Below, one piece after another: positions 25,571 to 34,145 of a stretch of DNA of 64,000 bases. Position numbers and translations under genes: made by a program. Positions within the stretch are counted from its first letter, which is position 1. The number at the start of each line of letters is the position of its first letter. This stretch comes from Rhodobacterales bacterium (lineage in GTDB: Bacteria; Pseudomonadota; Alphaproteobacteria; Rhodobacterales; Rhodobacteraceae). The notes below the pieces were generated by a model. That model worked only from the letters and a program-made list of their open reading frames with translations, had not been told where the DNA came from and ran no database searches. The DNA lies in NCBI GenBank assembly GCA_002747035.1, contig PDRZ01000017.1, positions 1 through 64,000 on the forward strand. The letters are read 5' to 3'.

Positions 25571-25854
25571 TCCGGTTCCCGGCGCAATCGGGGGGCGGTG
25601 TTGGATCGGTTACGTGCAACGCGGCCTGACATCTTGGGCCAAAGGCGCGCCGCCCCGGTTATGTCCGGTCAAGCGTCAGGGCGCGGACATAGGACAGGAA
25701 CGCGTCCGGCTCTTTGGGATCGGCCATTTGACCCGTGAACCCAAGCACACAGGCCGAGAGGCGCGACATGCGCTTTTCCATGTCGTTTGACTATAAGTCT
25801 CTGATATTACGCGGATGCTTCGTGGATTTTGAGATCAAAATTCACTCCCGTCAG

Positions 25855-25958
25855 CTATAAAAACCTGACTCACGGGGTGTTGGCAGGACGTGCGAAACAC
25901 ATAAATGTCGCGCTGCCTTCGCCCTTTTCCCTGTCTCGGGTGAAAGGTTGAAGGCTTT
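25855..25958 (-). repeat. R1 intergenic repeat, copy B (reverse, one end degenerate)
   Basis: Read on the minus strand it begins AAAGCCTTC, keeps the central CATTTATGTG and the GTCCTGCCA arm, and breaks off after GAGTCAGGTTTTT, where other copies continue GGCAGGACGCTTTA. Its left end lies against the dimethylglycine dehydrogenase-like fragment. Confidence 0.75.
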
Positions 25959-25959
25959 A

Positions 25960-26270
25960 AAGCTTGACCGGGATAGGCCCATCTGTTCGGCCATGGCGGT
26001 GATCTTCCCCAAGAACGCCTCGTCCCAGTCGATCCAGCGGTCCATGCCGGTCATGCCCGCTGTGTGCCCTTGGGTGAATTCTGCCGACCGGATGCCGAAA
26101 CTCTTTTCAAACCGTGTCGACAGCATGGCGTTGAACCCAACCTCTTTGGGGGCGCTGGCCTTTCCGGCCTCAAACAACTGGCGGCCTTGGGTGATGTGAT
26201 CGGCATTCAGCGCGTGGATGCCCCCGCAATGTGCAGGGCTTTGATCCCGCACCCAAAGGCTCCCGCCCAT
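25960..26270 (-). pseudogene. fragment of a dimethylglycine/sarcosine dehydrogenase-like protein (GcvT domain)
   Basis: About 100 codons. The stretch EVGFNAMLSTRFEKSFGIRS, then AEFTQGHTAGMTGMDRWIDW, then FLGK, follows the pattern of the folate-binding GcvT-type domain of dimethylglycine or sarcosine dehydrogenases. There is no FAD domain upstream, and the C terminus is replaced by R1 sequence, which adds about 30 meaningless codons. The first 40 residues fit the family poorly. The full enzyme would demethylate methylated glycines and pass the methyl group to THF. Confidence 0.5.
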
Positions 26271-26308
26271 TTCCCGTGCATTGAAATGCCCGGCATCTGG
26301 TTGGGCCC

Positions 26309-26355
26309 GGCGCTTTACCGGCCTGCGTGCAGCGCACGCAGGCCGGTAAAGCGCC
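26309..26355. repeat. 22-bp perfect hairpin
   Basis: A 22-bp uninterrupted inverted repeat starting GGCGCTTTACCGG and ending CCGGTAAAGCGCC, with a 3-nt loop AGC, about 120 bp upstream of the aldo/keto reductase. It shares the TAAAGCG word with the R1 and R2 termini but not the rest of their sequence. Confidence 0.7.
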
Positions 26356-26477
26356 CCCCGCGCGCCGCAGGCGAAGGCGCTCGGAAAAGAGCGGCTATTG
26401 AACCGTCGAGATTGTGGGTTGAGGTTTGCAGACTAAGCTGCAAACTTTGAGGCGTTGCAGAACGGAGAGCAGGTGCG

Positions 26478-27521
26478 ATGAAAACCCGCAAACTTGGAAA
26501 CAGCGACCTTGAGGTCAGCGAGCTGTGTCTTGGCACGATGACCTTCGGCACCCAAACAGCCGAGGCCGAGGCGCATGCCCAAATCGACATGGCACTTGAT
26601 CGCGGAGTGAATTTTCTGGACACGGCCGAGATGTATCCGGTCAACCCGCTGTCAAAGGAAACCCAGGGGCGCACCGAAGAGATCATTGGCAACTGGTTCG
26701 CGGCGTCCGGCAGGCGTGACGATGTTGTCCTGGCCACCAAACACTCCGGCGCGGGGTATAAGAATGTGCGTGACGGTGCGCCGATTTCGCCCGCCACCAT
26801 TCCCGGCGCGGTCGAAGGCAGCCTCAGGCGCCTGCAAACGGATGTCATAGACCTTTACCAGTTTCACTGGCCCAACCGTGGCTCGTATATGTTCCGCCAG
26901 AACTGGCGCTATGATCCATCAAAACAGGATCGCGCAGCCACGTTACAACACATGCACGATACGCTGGGAACCTTGCAGCAAGAGGTTGACAAAGGTCGTA
27001 TTCGCGCCTTTGGCCTATCAAACGAAAGCGCCTGGGGAACGGCAATGTGGCTAGGGGTGGCTCAGGAAACCGGGGGACCTAGGGTGGTGAGTATCCAGAA
27101 TGAATACTCTCTGTTATGTCGTCTGTACGACACCGATCTGGCCGAGCTGAGCGTCAACGAAAATGTCGGCCTTCTGGCGTTTTCCCCTTTGGCTGCCGGT
27201 TTCCTGACCGGGAAATACCAGGGCGGCACCGTGCCCGAAGCCTCCCGGATGAGCCTTGTGCCAGAGATGGGCGGGCGCAAGACGGCGCGGGTTTTTGATG
27301 CGGTTGCGGCCTATCTGGCTATTGCGAAACGCCATGGTCTGGATCCCACCCACATGGCTTTGGCGTGGACCCTCACCCGACCTTTCATGGGGTCCTCGAT
27401 CTTTGGGGCCACAACGCTGGAGCAGTTGGATCATGCCTTGGGGGCGGCGGATATAACGCTTGGCGCGGACATCCTGGAAGAGATCGACGCGACCCATCGC
27501 CAGCATCCGATGCCATACTGA
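26478..27521 (+). CDS. aldo/keto reductase (Tas-like)
   Basis: 347 residues of the NADP(H)-dependent aldo/keto reductase superfamily. The catalytic tetrad can be placed: Asp and Tyr in FLDTAEMYP, Lys in LATKHSG, and His in LYQFHWPNRG. The C-terminal cofactor region GSSIFGATTLEQLDHAL fits. The closest remembered family is Tas, with the typical NPLSKETQGRTEEIIGNW insertion. Physiological substrate is unknown. An AGGTGCG region precedes the ATG. Confidence 0.9.
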   Translation: MKTRKLGNSDLEVSELCLGTMTFGTQTAEAEAHAQIDMALDRGVNFLDTAEMYPVNPLSKETQGRTEEIIGNWFAASGRRDDVVLATKHSGAGYKNVRDGAPISPATIPGAVEGSLRRLQTDVIDLYQFHWPNRGSYMFRQNWRYDPSKQDRAATLQHMHDTLGTLQQEVDKGRIRAFGLSNESAWGTAMWLGVAQETGGPRVVSIQNEYSLLCRLYDTDLAELSVNENVGLLAFSPLAAGFLTGKYQGGTVPEASRMSLVPEMGGRKTARVFDAVAAYLAIAKRHGLDPTHMALAWTLTRPFMGSSIFGATTLEQLDHALGAADITLGADILEEIDATHRQHPMPY

Positions 27522-27674
27522 AGGGGGCTTGTCTCTGTTCCCGGGTCTGAACCCACCACGTCAGGACCGATGTCAAGAACCGACATCTCAATCCCGGCAC
27601 CCATTCCGAGGAGGAGGCCAAAGGCCGACGAACGAGACATCGTGGGTGCCTGAAAGGCACACGACCGGATCACG

Positions 27675-28685
27675 TCACCGCAGGCGCAACACGGGGGCGC
27701 GGCCGATGGGGATAGGGCCAAGCGACATCAACCCGCCTCCAAAGCTGAGCGGCAGATCCAGTGTCTCGGGGTTGCCCGACAGGCCCGCCACCATCCCCAA
27801 CCCTTGGGCAAACTGGTCTGCGACGGTCCCGGGAAGCCACCCGGCCTTTTCCGCCAGCGCAATGATGTCGCGCCAGTTGCGGGCCTTGACCGTGATCCTG
27901 CCCGTCGGGCGACCCGTCTCATCCACCTCCAGTGTCCCCGCGAATTGCAGCTCCAGCGCGCCCCAGCGCGCTTCGGCCAGTCTGAGCCGGATCCGGCGCG
28001 GTTGCGGGCGGGCCTGTTCGATGGCCGACAGGTCCAGGGGTTTGTCAAATCCAACGGTGACATCCGCGCGCAAGGCATCAAGCGTATCGGGCAGCGCCCC
28101 GCCGGTATCGAGGTGCAGTTTCAACGGCGCAGGCGGTGCAAACCCATCGACATTCACCGCCAGCCGATACTCGGAAACGGTGGTCTCCACCCGGTGCAGC
28201 GCCACTTGCACGCCCCCCAGCGCCACCCGCTGATCCGTGGCCGTATTCACCACCTCCATGGACGAGGCCACAAGGTTGGACCGTTCCAGCGGCAGAGAGG
28301 TGTCCGCCCCCATGACAAGCGAAGCCCGCAAATCATCGCTGGTCACATCATAGCGCGCCAGCGGCGTGGCAAAACTCTGTTGCTTTGGCCAGACGGCGAT
28401 GATGTGGTTGGGGCGATAGGCCAGCGCAAAAATCTGCAGGAACGGTGCCTGCCAGCTCAGCCCGGTTTCCGGGTCTGCCAGAACGGGCCGGGTCAGCGTG
28501 GTGTCAAACCTGTTGGGAAACCCCTTGAGGTCAAGCGCCGTATAGTCGGCCTGCCACCCTTCGGCCCGACGGGCGTCGAACCAGGTTTCAAAGCCGGCCC
28601 TGGCCCCGCGTGCGCCGACGGCCCAATAGGCCGAATAGCCCAGTGCAAAGACCACGATGACCACCAACAGTCGTTTCATTGCCAA
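27675..28685 (-). CDS. DUF2125 domain-containing protein
   Basis: 336 residues. An N-terminal membrane anchor or signal (about residues 4-22) is followed by a large beta-rich periplasmic region typical of DUF2125 (WQADYTALDLKGFPNRFDTT near residue 45). The family is common in alphaproteobacteria and has no assigned function. The start may be the ATG at 28685 or at 28679. It is divergent from the ChaC-like gene with 73 bp between the starts. Confidence 0.85.
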   Translation of the reverse strand: MAMKRLLVVIVVFALGYSAYWAVGARGARAGFETWFDARRAEGWQADYTALDLKGFPNRFDTTLTRPVLADPETGLSWQAPFLQIFALAYRPNHIIAVWPKQQSFATPLARYDVTSDDLRASLVMGADTSLPLERSNLVASSMEVVNTATDQRVALGGVQVALHRVETTVSEYRLAVNVDGFAPPAPLKLHLDTGGALPDTLDALRADVTVGFDKPLDLSAIEQARPQPRRIRLRLAEARWGALELQFAGTLEVDETGRPTGRITVKARNWRDIIALAEKAGWLPGTVADQFAQGLGMVAGLSGNPETLDLPLSFGGGLMSLGPIPIGRAPVLRLR

Positions 28686-28758
28686 GTTTCCCTTTCATGG
28701 CCCCATCTCACGGGGTACACGCTGTCTAACGCGGAGCAGGGCAGAGGGCCATAACAAG

Positions 28759-29286
28759 ATGACAATGTGGGTGTTCGGGTATGGGTCATTGGTCTGGAAC
28801 CCCGGGTTTGACGTGGCCGAACGGCGGATTGCGATGCTGACCGGCTTTGCCCGGTCGTTCTGTATGCGCTCGATCCACCACCGCGGAACCGAAGAGGCCC
28901 CCGGGCTCGTGCTCGCGCTTGACGCGATGGAGGGGCATCATTGCGAAGGCGTGGCGCTCGCCGTGATCGAGGGGCAGGAAGACGCGGTGCTGGCTTATCT
29001 GCGGGAACGCGAACTGGTATCTTCGGCCTATATTGAGCGGTCTCTGCCCATCCGTTTGGCCGATGGGCGCGAGGTTGAGGCGCTGACCTATGTGGTTGAC
29101 CCGGATCACGTGCAATATTGCGGCGGGCTGGATCTTGAGGAACAGGCCCATATCATCGCCCGCGCCCATGGGAAGCGGGGGCCGAATGCGGAATACCTGT
29201 TCAATACCGCCTCCCACCTTGCCGAGTTGGGGATTCAGGACAGCGAGATGGACTGGCTGACCCGCCGTGTAAAGGCGATGGGGTGA
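28759..29286 (+). CDS. ChaC-like gamma-glutamylcyclotransferase
   Basis: 175 residues. The substrate-binding loop FGYGSLVWNPG is at the very N terminus, which supports the ATG at 28759 (28765 is an alternative). The catalytic Glu probably lies in EGQEDAVLAYL, and the IERSLPI region is typical. Enzymes of this family release 5-oxoproline from glutathione in the cytoplasm. The gene is monocistronic, with a strong hairpin 100 bp downstream. Confidence 0.88.
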   Translation: MTMWVFGYGSLVWNPGFDVAERRIAMLTGFARSFCMRSIHHRGTEEAPGLVLALDAMEGHHCEGVALAVIEGQEDAVLAYLRERELVSSAYIERSLPIRLADGREVEALTYVVDPDHVQYCGGLDLEEQAHIIARAHGKRGPNAEYLFNTASHLAELGIQDSEMDWLTRRVKAMG

Positions 29287-29387
29287 GGCCGACACCCTTC
29301 TGGCTGGTTGAACCGGACGGGGGGCGGGCCAGACCACAGAAGCCGGACCATGTAAGCCGGGCCAAAGAACCGGGGTGCGGCCCCCGA

Positions 29388-29409
29388 ACCCCGGGATATT
29401 CCCCGGGGT
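29388..29409 (+). terminator. GC-rich hairpin downstream of the ChaC-like gene
   Basis: An 8-bp stem (ACCCCGGG / CCCGGGGT) with a short AT-containing loop lies in the 250-bp gap before the ExbB-like gene. There is no T tract. Confidence 0.5.
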
Positions 29410-29538
29410 ATTCATAGTCAGATGCAAACCAGATGAAAAACGAGGCGGCTTTTTCCCCCAAACGCTCTTAACACTTGGCAAATCCCTTTGGTTGCGCGTA
29501 ACCTTTGGCAAAACCAATGTCAGGAGCCCACCTGCGCG

Positions 29539-30747
29539 ATGGAGCAGCCAGACCGAGAGGCCGAACCGCAGTTTTCCCACCCGATCCGCCAGATCGTGTT
29601 GATGCTTGTTGTCCTAGGCCTGTCCACTGCGGGCGGTGTTCTGGCCTTGCCTCGGGTGTTGCCGGTGTTTCAGGCCAATCCCTATCTCAATGGATTTATC
29701 CTGTTCGTGTTTGTCATCGGGTTGCTGGCCTGTTTCTGGCAGGTGGCACAACTAATCCGCTCGGTGCGCTGGATCGAAGGGTTTGCCGGGTCCAGGGGGG
29801 CGGGGGATGTGAGCGCGCCGCAACTGCTGGCCCCGCTGGCGACCCTGCTGCGCAGCCGTGGGGCGCGATCCCAGATTTCATCCAGCTCGGCCCGGTCGAT
29901 CCTTGATTCCGTCGCCACCCGCATCGACGAAGAACGCGAGATCACCCGCTATATCGTCAACATGCTGATTTTCCTTGGGCTTCTGGGAACCTTTTATGGT
30001 CTGGCCACCACGGTTCCGGCGGTGGTGGACACGATCCGCTCGCTCGCGCCGCAAGAGGGGGAAGAAGGTGTCGAGGTATTCAACCGCCTGATGACGGGGC
30101 TGGAAAGCCAGTTGGGCGGGATGGGCGTGGCCTTTGCCTCGTCTCTGCTTGGTCTGGCGGGGTCCTTGATCGTTGGGTTGCTCGAACTTTTTGCCGGGCA
30201 TGGTCAGAACCGGTTTTATCGCGAGCTGGAAGAGTGGCTCAGTTCGATCACCCGGGTCGGGTTTTCGGCGGGTGACGCGGAGGGCGGCGGCGATCACGCG
30301 GTTCTGGCCGGGGTGGTTGACCACATGTCCCGGCAGATGGAAGAGTTGCAGCAGATGTTCACCCAGTCCGATGTGAGCCGGGCCATGGTGGATGAAAAGC
30401 TGAGCCATCTGGCCGACGCGATTGAGCGCATGACCTATCGCATGGGGGACCAGAACCCGGTGAACACCGCGCTGCTACGGGTGGCCGAAGGGCAGGAGGC
30501 CCTGTTAGAATACCTGCGGGAAAACCCCGCTGGCGGCGCGGCGGGCGACGGGATCGGGATGGATGCGGAAAGCCGGATGCGGCTGCGGTCCATCGACGTT
30601 CAAATGCTGCGGATTCTGGAAGAGATCAGCGCGGGCCGACAGGAAACCATGGCCGAGTTGCGCACCGACATTGCCGCGCTGGCCCGTGTGGTGGGCGAAG
30701 CCCGGGCGCGCCCCGTGCGCAAGGCAGCACCCAGGGACGAGGAATAA
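29539..30747 (+). CDS. MotA/TolQ/ExbB-type proton channel protein
   Basis: 402 residues. Two membrane segments lie near the N terminus (about residues 17-37 and 50-70) and two more around 140-160 and 190-215. The segment TRYIVNMLIFLGLLGTFYGL leads into the conserved channel helix, and GMGVAFASSLLGLAGSLIVG is the second channel helix. The C-terminal 180 residues are cytoplasmic and partly coiled. The stop is 3 bp before the OmpA-type gene, so the two form one operon and presumably one ion-driven complex across inner membrane and cell wall. The ATG at 29539 (MEQPDREAEP) is chosen over an upstream start at 29488. Confidence 0.85.
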   Translation: MEQPDREAEPQFSHPIRQIVLMLVVLGLSTAGGVLALPRVLPVFQANPYLNGFILFVFVIGLLACFWQVAQLIRSVRWIEGFAGSRGAGDVSAPQLLAPLATLLRSRGARSQISSSSARSILDSVATRIDEEREITRYIVNMLIFLGLLGTFYGLATTVPAVVDTIRSLAPQEGEEGVEVFNRLMTGLESQLGGMGVAFASSLLGLAGSLIVGLLELFAGHGQNRFYRELEEWLSSITRVGFSAGDAEGGGDHAVLAGVVDHMSRQMEELQQMFTQSDVSRAMVDEKLSHLADAIERMTYRMGDQNPVNTALLRVAEGQEALLEYLRENPAGGAAGDGIGMDAESRMRLRSIDVQMLRILEEISAGRQETMAELRTDIAALARVVGEARARPVRKAAPRDEE

Positions 30748-30750
30748 CCC

Positions 30751-33051
30751 ATGGCCCTGTCACGGCGCACCGGGCAACGGTTCCAGGCTTCGATCTGGCC
30801 TGGTTTTGTTGACGCTATGACTGGGCTATTGCTTGTCCTGATGTTCGTTCTGACCATTTTCATGGTGGTGCAGTTTGTGCTGCGCGAAACCATCACCGGA
30901 CAGGAAACCGAGCTGGACGAGCTTTCGGCGGAAGTGGCGGCTCTGGCTCAGGCGCTGGGTCTGGAACAACGCAGGTCCGGCGATCTGCGGGCGCGTGTGG
31001 GCGCGTTGAACACCACGCTGGACACGGCGCGGGCCGAGGCGGACCGGCAGGCCGCGGTGATTGCCTCGCTGACCGCCGAACGCGGTCAACAGGCGACGCG
31101 GATCGCCAGTTTCGAAGAGCAGGTGGCCGCGCTTCTGGCGGCGCAAACCGCCGATCGCCAGTCCATTGCCGGGCTTGAGGCGCGTCAGGCCGAGCTGCTG
31201 TCGCAGCAGGAGGCATTGAACCTTGCGCTGGCCAATGCGCGGGCCGAAATCGACGCGGGCGCCGAAACCGCCCGGCTTGCCGCCGCAAAGCGCGAGGCGC
31301 TGGAGGCGTTGATCGCCGGGCTGGAGCAGGAAAAGGCCGGGTTGGAAACCCGGTTGTCGCAGGAAGAGGCCGGGCGGCTGGTCGAAGCCGCCGCCGCCGA
31401 GGCGCTGCGCGAGAAGTTGAAAAACGCCGATGCCGAGCTGACAGCCATGACGCTGACGCTTGAGGCACAGCGCCGGGAGGCGGAACAGACCCTGACCTTG
31501 CTGGCCGCCGCAGAGAGTGCGGCCAAGGATCTGGATGAAAAGCTGATCGCTGCCCTGTTGGCCGGGGCCGATACGAAATCCCAGCTTGAGGCGCGCCTCG
31601 CGACACTTGAGGCGGCGTTGTCGGATACGCAGGCCCAGGCACAGGCGCTGGAAACCCGGCTGGCGGCGGATCAGGCAAGCTGGCAAGAGCGTTTGGCCAG
31701 GGCCGAGGCCGCGTTGGCCACGGCCCAGGGCGAAGCGGAAGCCAAGGCCGGAGAGGCCGTATCGCTGGCGGCGCAACTGGCCACGCTGGAGGCCGCGCTT
31801 GCCGAAAGCCGCAGCGCGGCGGAAGGCGAAGTGGCGCGGTTACAGGCCGCCCATGCGGGGCTTGAAGCGCGATTGGCGGCCGCCGAGGCCGCCCTGACAA
31901 AGGCGCGTGAAAGCGAGGCCACCGCGCGGCAGGATTTCGAAACCCGCCTTGCCACCGCCCAGGCGGCGCTGGCCCAGTCGCAAAGCGCACGCGCCGCGTT
32001 GAGCGCCACATCAGATGATCTTGAAACCCGGCTGGCCGCGGCGGAAGCCGCGCTTGCTGCCCGGTCGCGTGAGCTGGAGGATTTCAAAACCTCCGCAGGG
32101 ACTGATAAGGCGGTGATGGAGGCGCGGCTGGCCGAAGCCCTTGCCACGGCCCAGGCCGCGGGGGTCGCAGGCGAAGACCGCGCCGCGCTTCGCGCGCAAC
32201 TGGCGGCGGCGCTGGCGGCGAAACTGGCCGCGGAACAGGCCGCCCAGACCCAGATGAGCGCAGCAGAACAACGCGCCGCTCTTTTGGCCGCGGCGCAGAA
32301 GGCGCTGGAGGGGGAGGAGGCCAAATCGGCGGAAGCCCTGCGCCAACAGGCTTTGTTGAACCAACAGGTGAGCGCGCTGCGCTCGCAGCTTGGCTCGCTT
32401 CAGGCGTTGCTGGATGATTACAAGGACCGCGACGCGGCGGCGCGGGTGCAATTGCAGTCGCTGGGCTCTGACCTCAACGCCGCTCTGGCCCGCGCTGCGT
32501 CGGAAGAGCGCAAGCGGCGCGAGCTGGAACAGGCGGAAAACGCCCGGCTGGCCGCAGAAAAGGCGCGGCTGGAGGCCGAGGCGAAGACGCTGGAGAAGTA
32601 CCGCAGCGAGTTCTTTGGCCGTCTGCGCGATGTGCTGGGCACCCAGGAAGGCGTACGCATCGTGGGGGACCGTTTCGTGTTTGCCTCCGAGGTGCTGTTC
32701 CCGCCGGGCGGGGCCACCCTGTCGCGGCAGGGCCGGGCCGAGATCGCCAAAATCGCGGGGATTTTGCGTCAGGTCGTCGGGGATATCCCGGACGAGATCG
32801 ACTGGGTGATCCGCGTGGATGGCCATACCGACAACGTGCCCCTGACCGGGGCGGGCGAATTTGCCGACAATTGGGAGCTGAGTCAGGCCCGCGCGCTTTC
32901 GGTGGTGCGTTACATGATCAACTTCCTTGGTATCCCGCCCGATCGGTTGTCGGCCAACGGGTTCGGCCAATACCAGCCCATCGCGCCGGGCAACAGCGCC
33001 TCCGCACGGGCGCAAAACCGGCGGATCGAATTGAAATTTACAGAAAAATAA
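30751..33051 (+). CDS. MotB/OmpA-type protein with very long periplasmic coiled coil
   Basis: 766 residues. A single membrane helix (about 20-43) starts with Asp21 in FVDAMTGLLL, the position of the proton-binding Asp of MotB and TolR. Roughly residues 45-630 are Ala/Glu/Leu/Arg-rich heptads predicted to form one long coiled coil. An OmpA-like peptidoglycan-binding domain closes the protein, with VDGHTDNVPL near residue 690 and NRRIELKF at the end. The coil lies between membrane and wall-binding domain, so it would be periplasmic, tens of nanometres if fully extended. The TAA stop (33049-33051) is part of an R2 repeat. Confidence 0.87.
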   Translation: MALSRRTGQRFQASIWPGFVDAMTGLLLVLMFVLTIFMVVQFVLRETITGQETELDELSAEVAALAQALGLEQRRSGDLRARVGALNTTLDTARAEADRQAAVIASLTAERGQQATRIASFEEQVAALLAAQTADRQSIAGLEARQAELLSQQEALNLALANARAEIDAGAETARLAAAKREALEALIAGLEQEKAGLETRLSQEEAGRLVEAAAAEALREKLKNADAELTAMTLTLEAQRREAEQTLTLLAAAESAAKDLDEKLIAALLAGADTKSQLEARLATLEAALSDTQAQAQALETRLAADQASWQERLARAEAALATAQGEAEAKAGEAVSLAAQLATLEAALAESRSAAEGEVARLQAAHAGLEARLAAAEAALTKARESEATARQDFETRLATAQAALAQSQSARAALSATSDDLETRLAAAEAALAARSRELEDFKTSAGTDKAVMEARLAEALATAQAAGVAGEDRAALRAQLAAALAAKLAAEQAAQTQMSAAEQRAALLAAAQKALEGEEAKSAEALRQQALLNQQVSALRSQLGSLQALLDDYKDRDAAARVQLQSLGSDLNAALARAASEERKRRELEQAENARLAAEKARLEAEAKTLEKYRSEFFGRLRDVLGTQEGVRIVGDRFVFASEVLFPPGGATLSRQGRAEIAKIAGILRQVVGDIPDEIDWVIRVDGHTDNVPLTGAGEFADNWELSQARALSVVRYMINFLGIPPDRLSANGFGQYQPIAPGNSASARAQNRRIELKFTEK

Positions 33052-33100
33052 AGCGTTTCCAGTTATTGTGTGGATCACGGCAATAGCTGGAAACGCTTTA
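33049..33100 (-). repeat. R2 palindromic intergenic repeat
   Basis: 52 bp bounded by TAAAGCGTTTCCAG and its near-exact inverse, with a CAATAGC/GTTATTG inner pairing. Its first three bases are the stop codon of the OmpA-type gene. A related copy in the opposite orientation lies at 39344. Confidence 0.75.
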
Positions 33101-33230
33101 GCGCGAGAAACGGGGCAGGTACGGTACAGGGCTGCGGTGAAGAATCGGCCAGTGTTGGCCTCCCAACGAGGTTTGATTGGTGCCGCCTGTCCCGTCCGGG
33201 CAGAGTGGCGCAAAGAGAAGGAACGCAGAG

Positions 33231-33866
33231 ATGCCAGCATTGCTATCCACAAGGTTTTCGGCGCGTGGGACGTGGCTTGGCTGCGTTGTGGACCGCGCCG
33301 TGGGGTTGGAAAGTGTGGCGTTGGACCGGGTGGAGCTGGGCTGGGGTGGGGACGAATTCGAAGCCCATGGCGGCGTGACCCGGGAAAGCTGTAGCCGCGT
33401 GATGGGCCTGCACCCGAAGGGGACCGAGATTCGCAATGTGCGGCAAATCTCGATTGTTTCCGCCGAAGATCTGGCCGCCATCGCCGAAGAAATCGGTCTG
33501 GAGGAGGTCCGTCCCGAATGGCTTGGGGCCTCTATGGTGGTCGAGGGGCTGGCGGATTTCACCCACCTGCCGCCCAGTTCGCGCCTGCAGGCCCCGGGTG
33601 GGACCACGCTTGTCATCGACATGGAAAATCGTCCCTGTATCTATCCCGGCAAGGTGATCGAGGCGGCGCATTCCGGTCGTGGCCCCGGTCAGGACGCTGG
33701 TAATGGTTCCGGCCCTGGCAAAGTCTTCATGGGTGCGGCCCGGGGGCGGCGTGGCGTCACGGCCTGGGTTGAACGTCCGGGACAGGTCCGGCTGGGCGAC
33801 ACCCTGCGCCTGCATGTGCCCGACCAACCCGCCTGGGTCCATATGGGTGCGGCGCGCGGGCTTTGA
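33231..33866 (+). CDS. MOSC domain-containing protein
   Basis: 211 residues. A MOSC-type beta-barrel is suggested by ISIVSAEDLAAIAEEIGL in the middle, PEWLGASMVVEG, and PGGTTLVIDMENRPC with the expected Cys near residue 132. MOSC proteins bind molybdenum cofactor or pyridoxal-linked sulfur carriers and act in sulfur or N-oxide chemistry. AGGAA precedes the ATG at 33231. The gene stands alone between an R2 repeat and fhs. Confidence 0.75.
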   Translation: MPALLSTRFSARGTWLGCVVDRAVGLESVALDRVELGWGGDEFEAHGGVTRESCSRVMGLHPKGTEIRNVRQISIVSAEDLAAIAEEIGLEEVRPEWLGASMVVEGLADFTHLPPSSRLQAPGGTTLVIDMENRPCIYPGKVIEAAHSGRGPGQDAGNGSGPGKVFMGAARGRRGVTAWVERPGQVRLGDTLRLHVPDQPAWVHMGAARGL

Positions 33867-33898
33867 TCTGCTGTCCACACAAGACGCGCGGCCGGTTG

Positions 33899-33948
33899 AA
33901 AGCGTTTCGGGATCAGCTTGAGACCGGACAGTGAGTTCGAAACGCCCA
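33899..33948. repeat. possible degenerate R2 repeat
   Basis: AAAGCGTTTCG at the left and CGAAACGC at the right are inverted and about 50 bp apart, the R2 size. The centre does not match other copies. It lies in the 280-bp gap upstream of fhs, where nothing else is recognised. Confidence 0.3.
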
Positions 33949-34145
33949 CAACATCGCAAGGCTCCGCGCGTTTTGAAACGGTCGGGATAGCTTCTGTTCC
34001 GATCTGAAACGCCCATGGGTTGTCTCGCCGCAAGCAGGGCGGAAAATGTCGGAATCGCAACTCGGATCCGGGCGTGGCGGCGCTATATGCGAATAGGATG
34101 CGAACAGGAATACCGCCGTTGCGCACAATCAAAAGGGTTGCCGAC

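Larger units (their letters stand above)
25571..26477. other. remnant-rich region between GMC oxidoreductase and aldo/keto reductase
   Basis: About 900 bp without an intact gene. It contains a 40-codon minus-strand frame (25659-25781, ending AFLSYVRALTLDRT) that may be a C-terminal fragment, an inverted R1 repeat, a dimethylglycine dehydrogenase-like fragment, and a 22-bp perfect hairpin. The short frame matches nothing I recognise. Confidence 0.6.

Noticed and set aside
25659-25781. 40-codon minus-strand frame ending AFLSYVRALTLDRT
   Set aside because: It may be a real C-terminal fragment, but without an identifiable family I leave it inside the region description and not as a gene.
27522-27674. 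Possible gene remnant between aldo/keto reductase and DUF2125
   Set aside because: Frames exist on both strands but none resembles a known protein, and the gap is short.
30751-33051. Zorya anti-phage system (ZorAB)
   Set aside because: The two proteins resemble ZorA/ZorB in outline, but the long coil is in the wrong partner and no ZorC, ZorD or ZorE gene lies nearby. I treat them as a ZorAB-like or TolQR-like envelope pair of unknown role.
30826-33252. Several long minus-strand frames antisense to the OmpA-type gene
   Set aside because: They mirror the repetitive Ala/Glu/Leu codons of the coiled coil and lack any recognisable domain.
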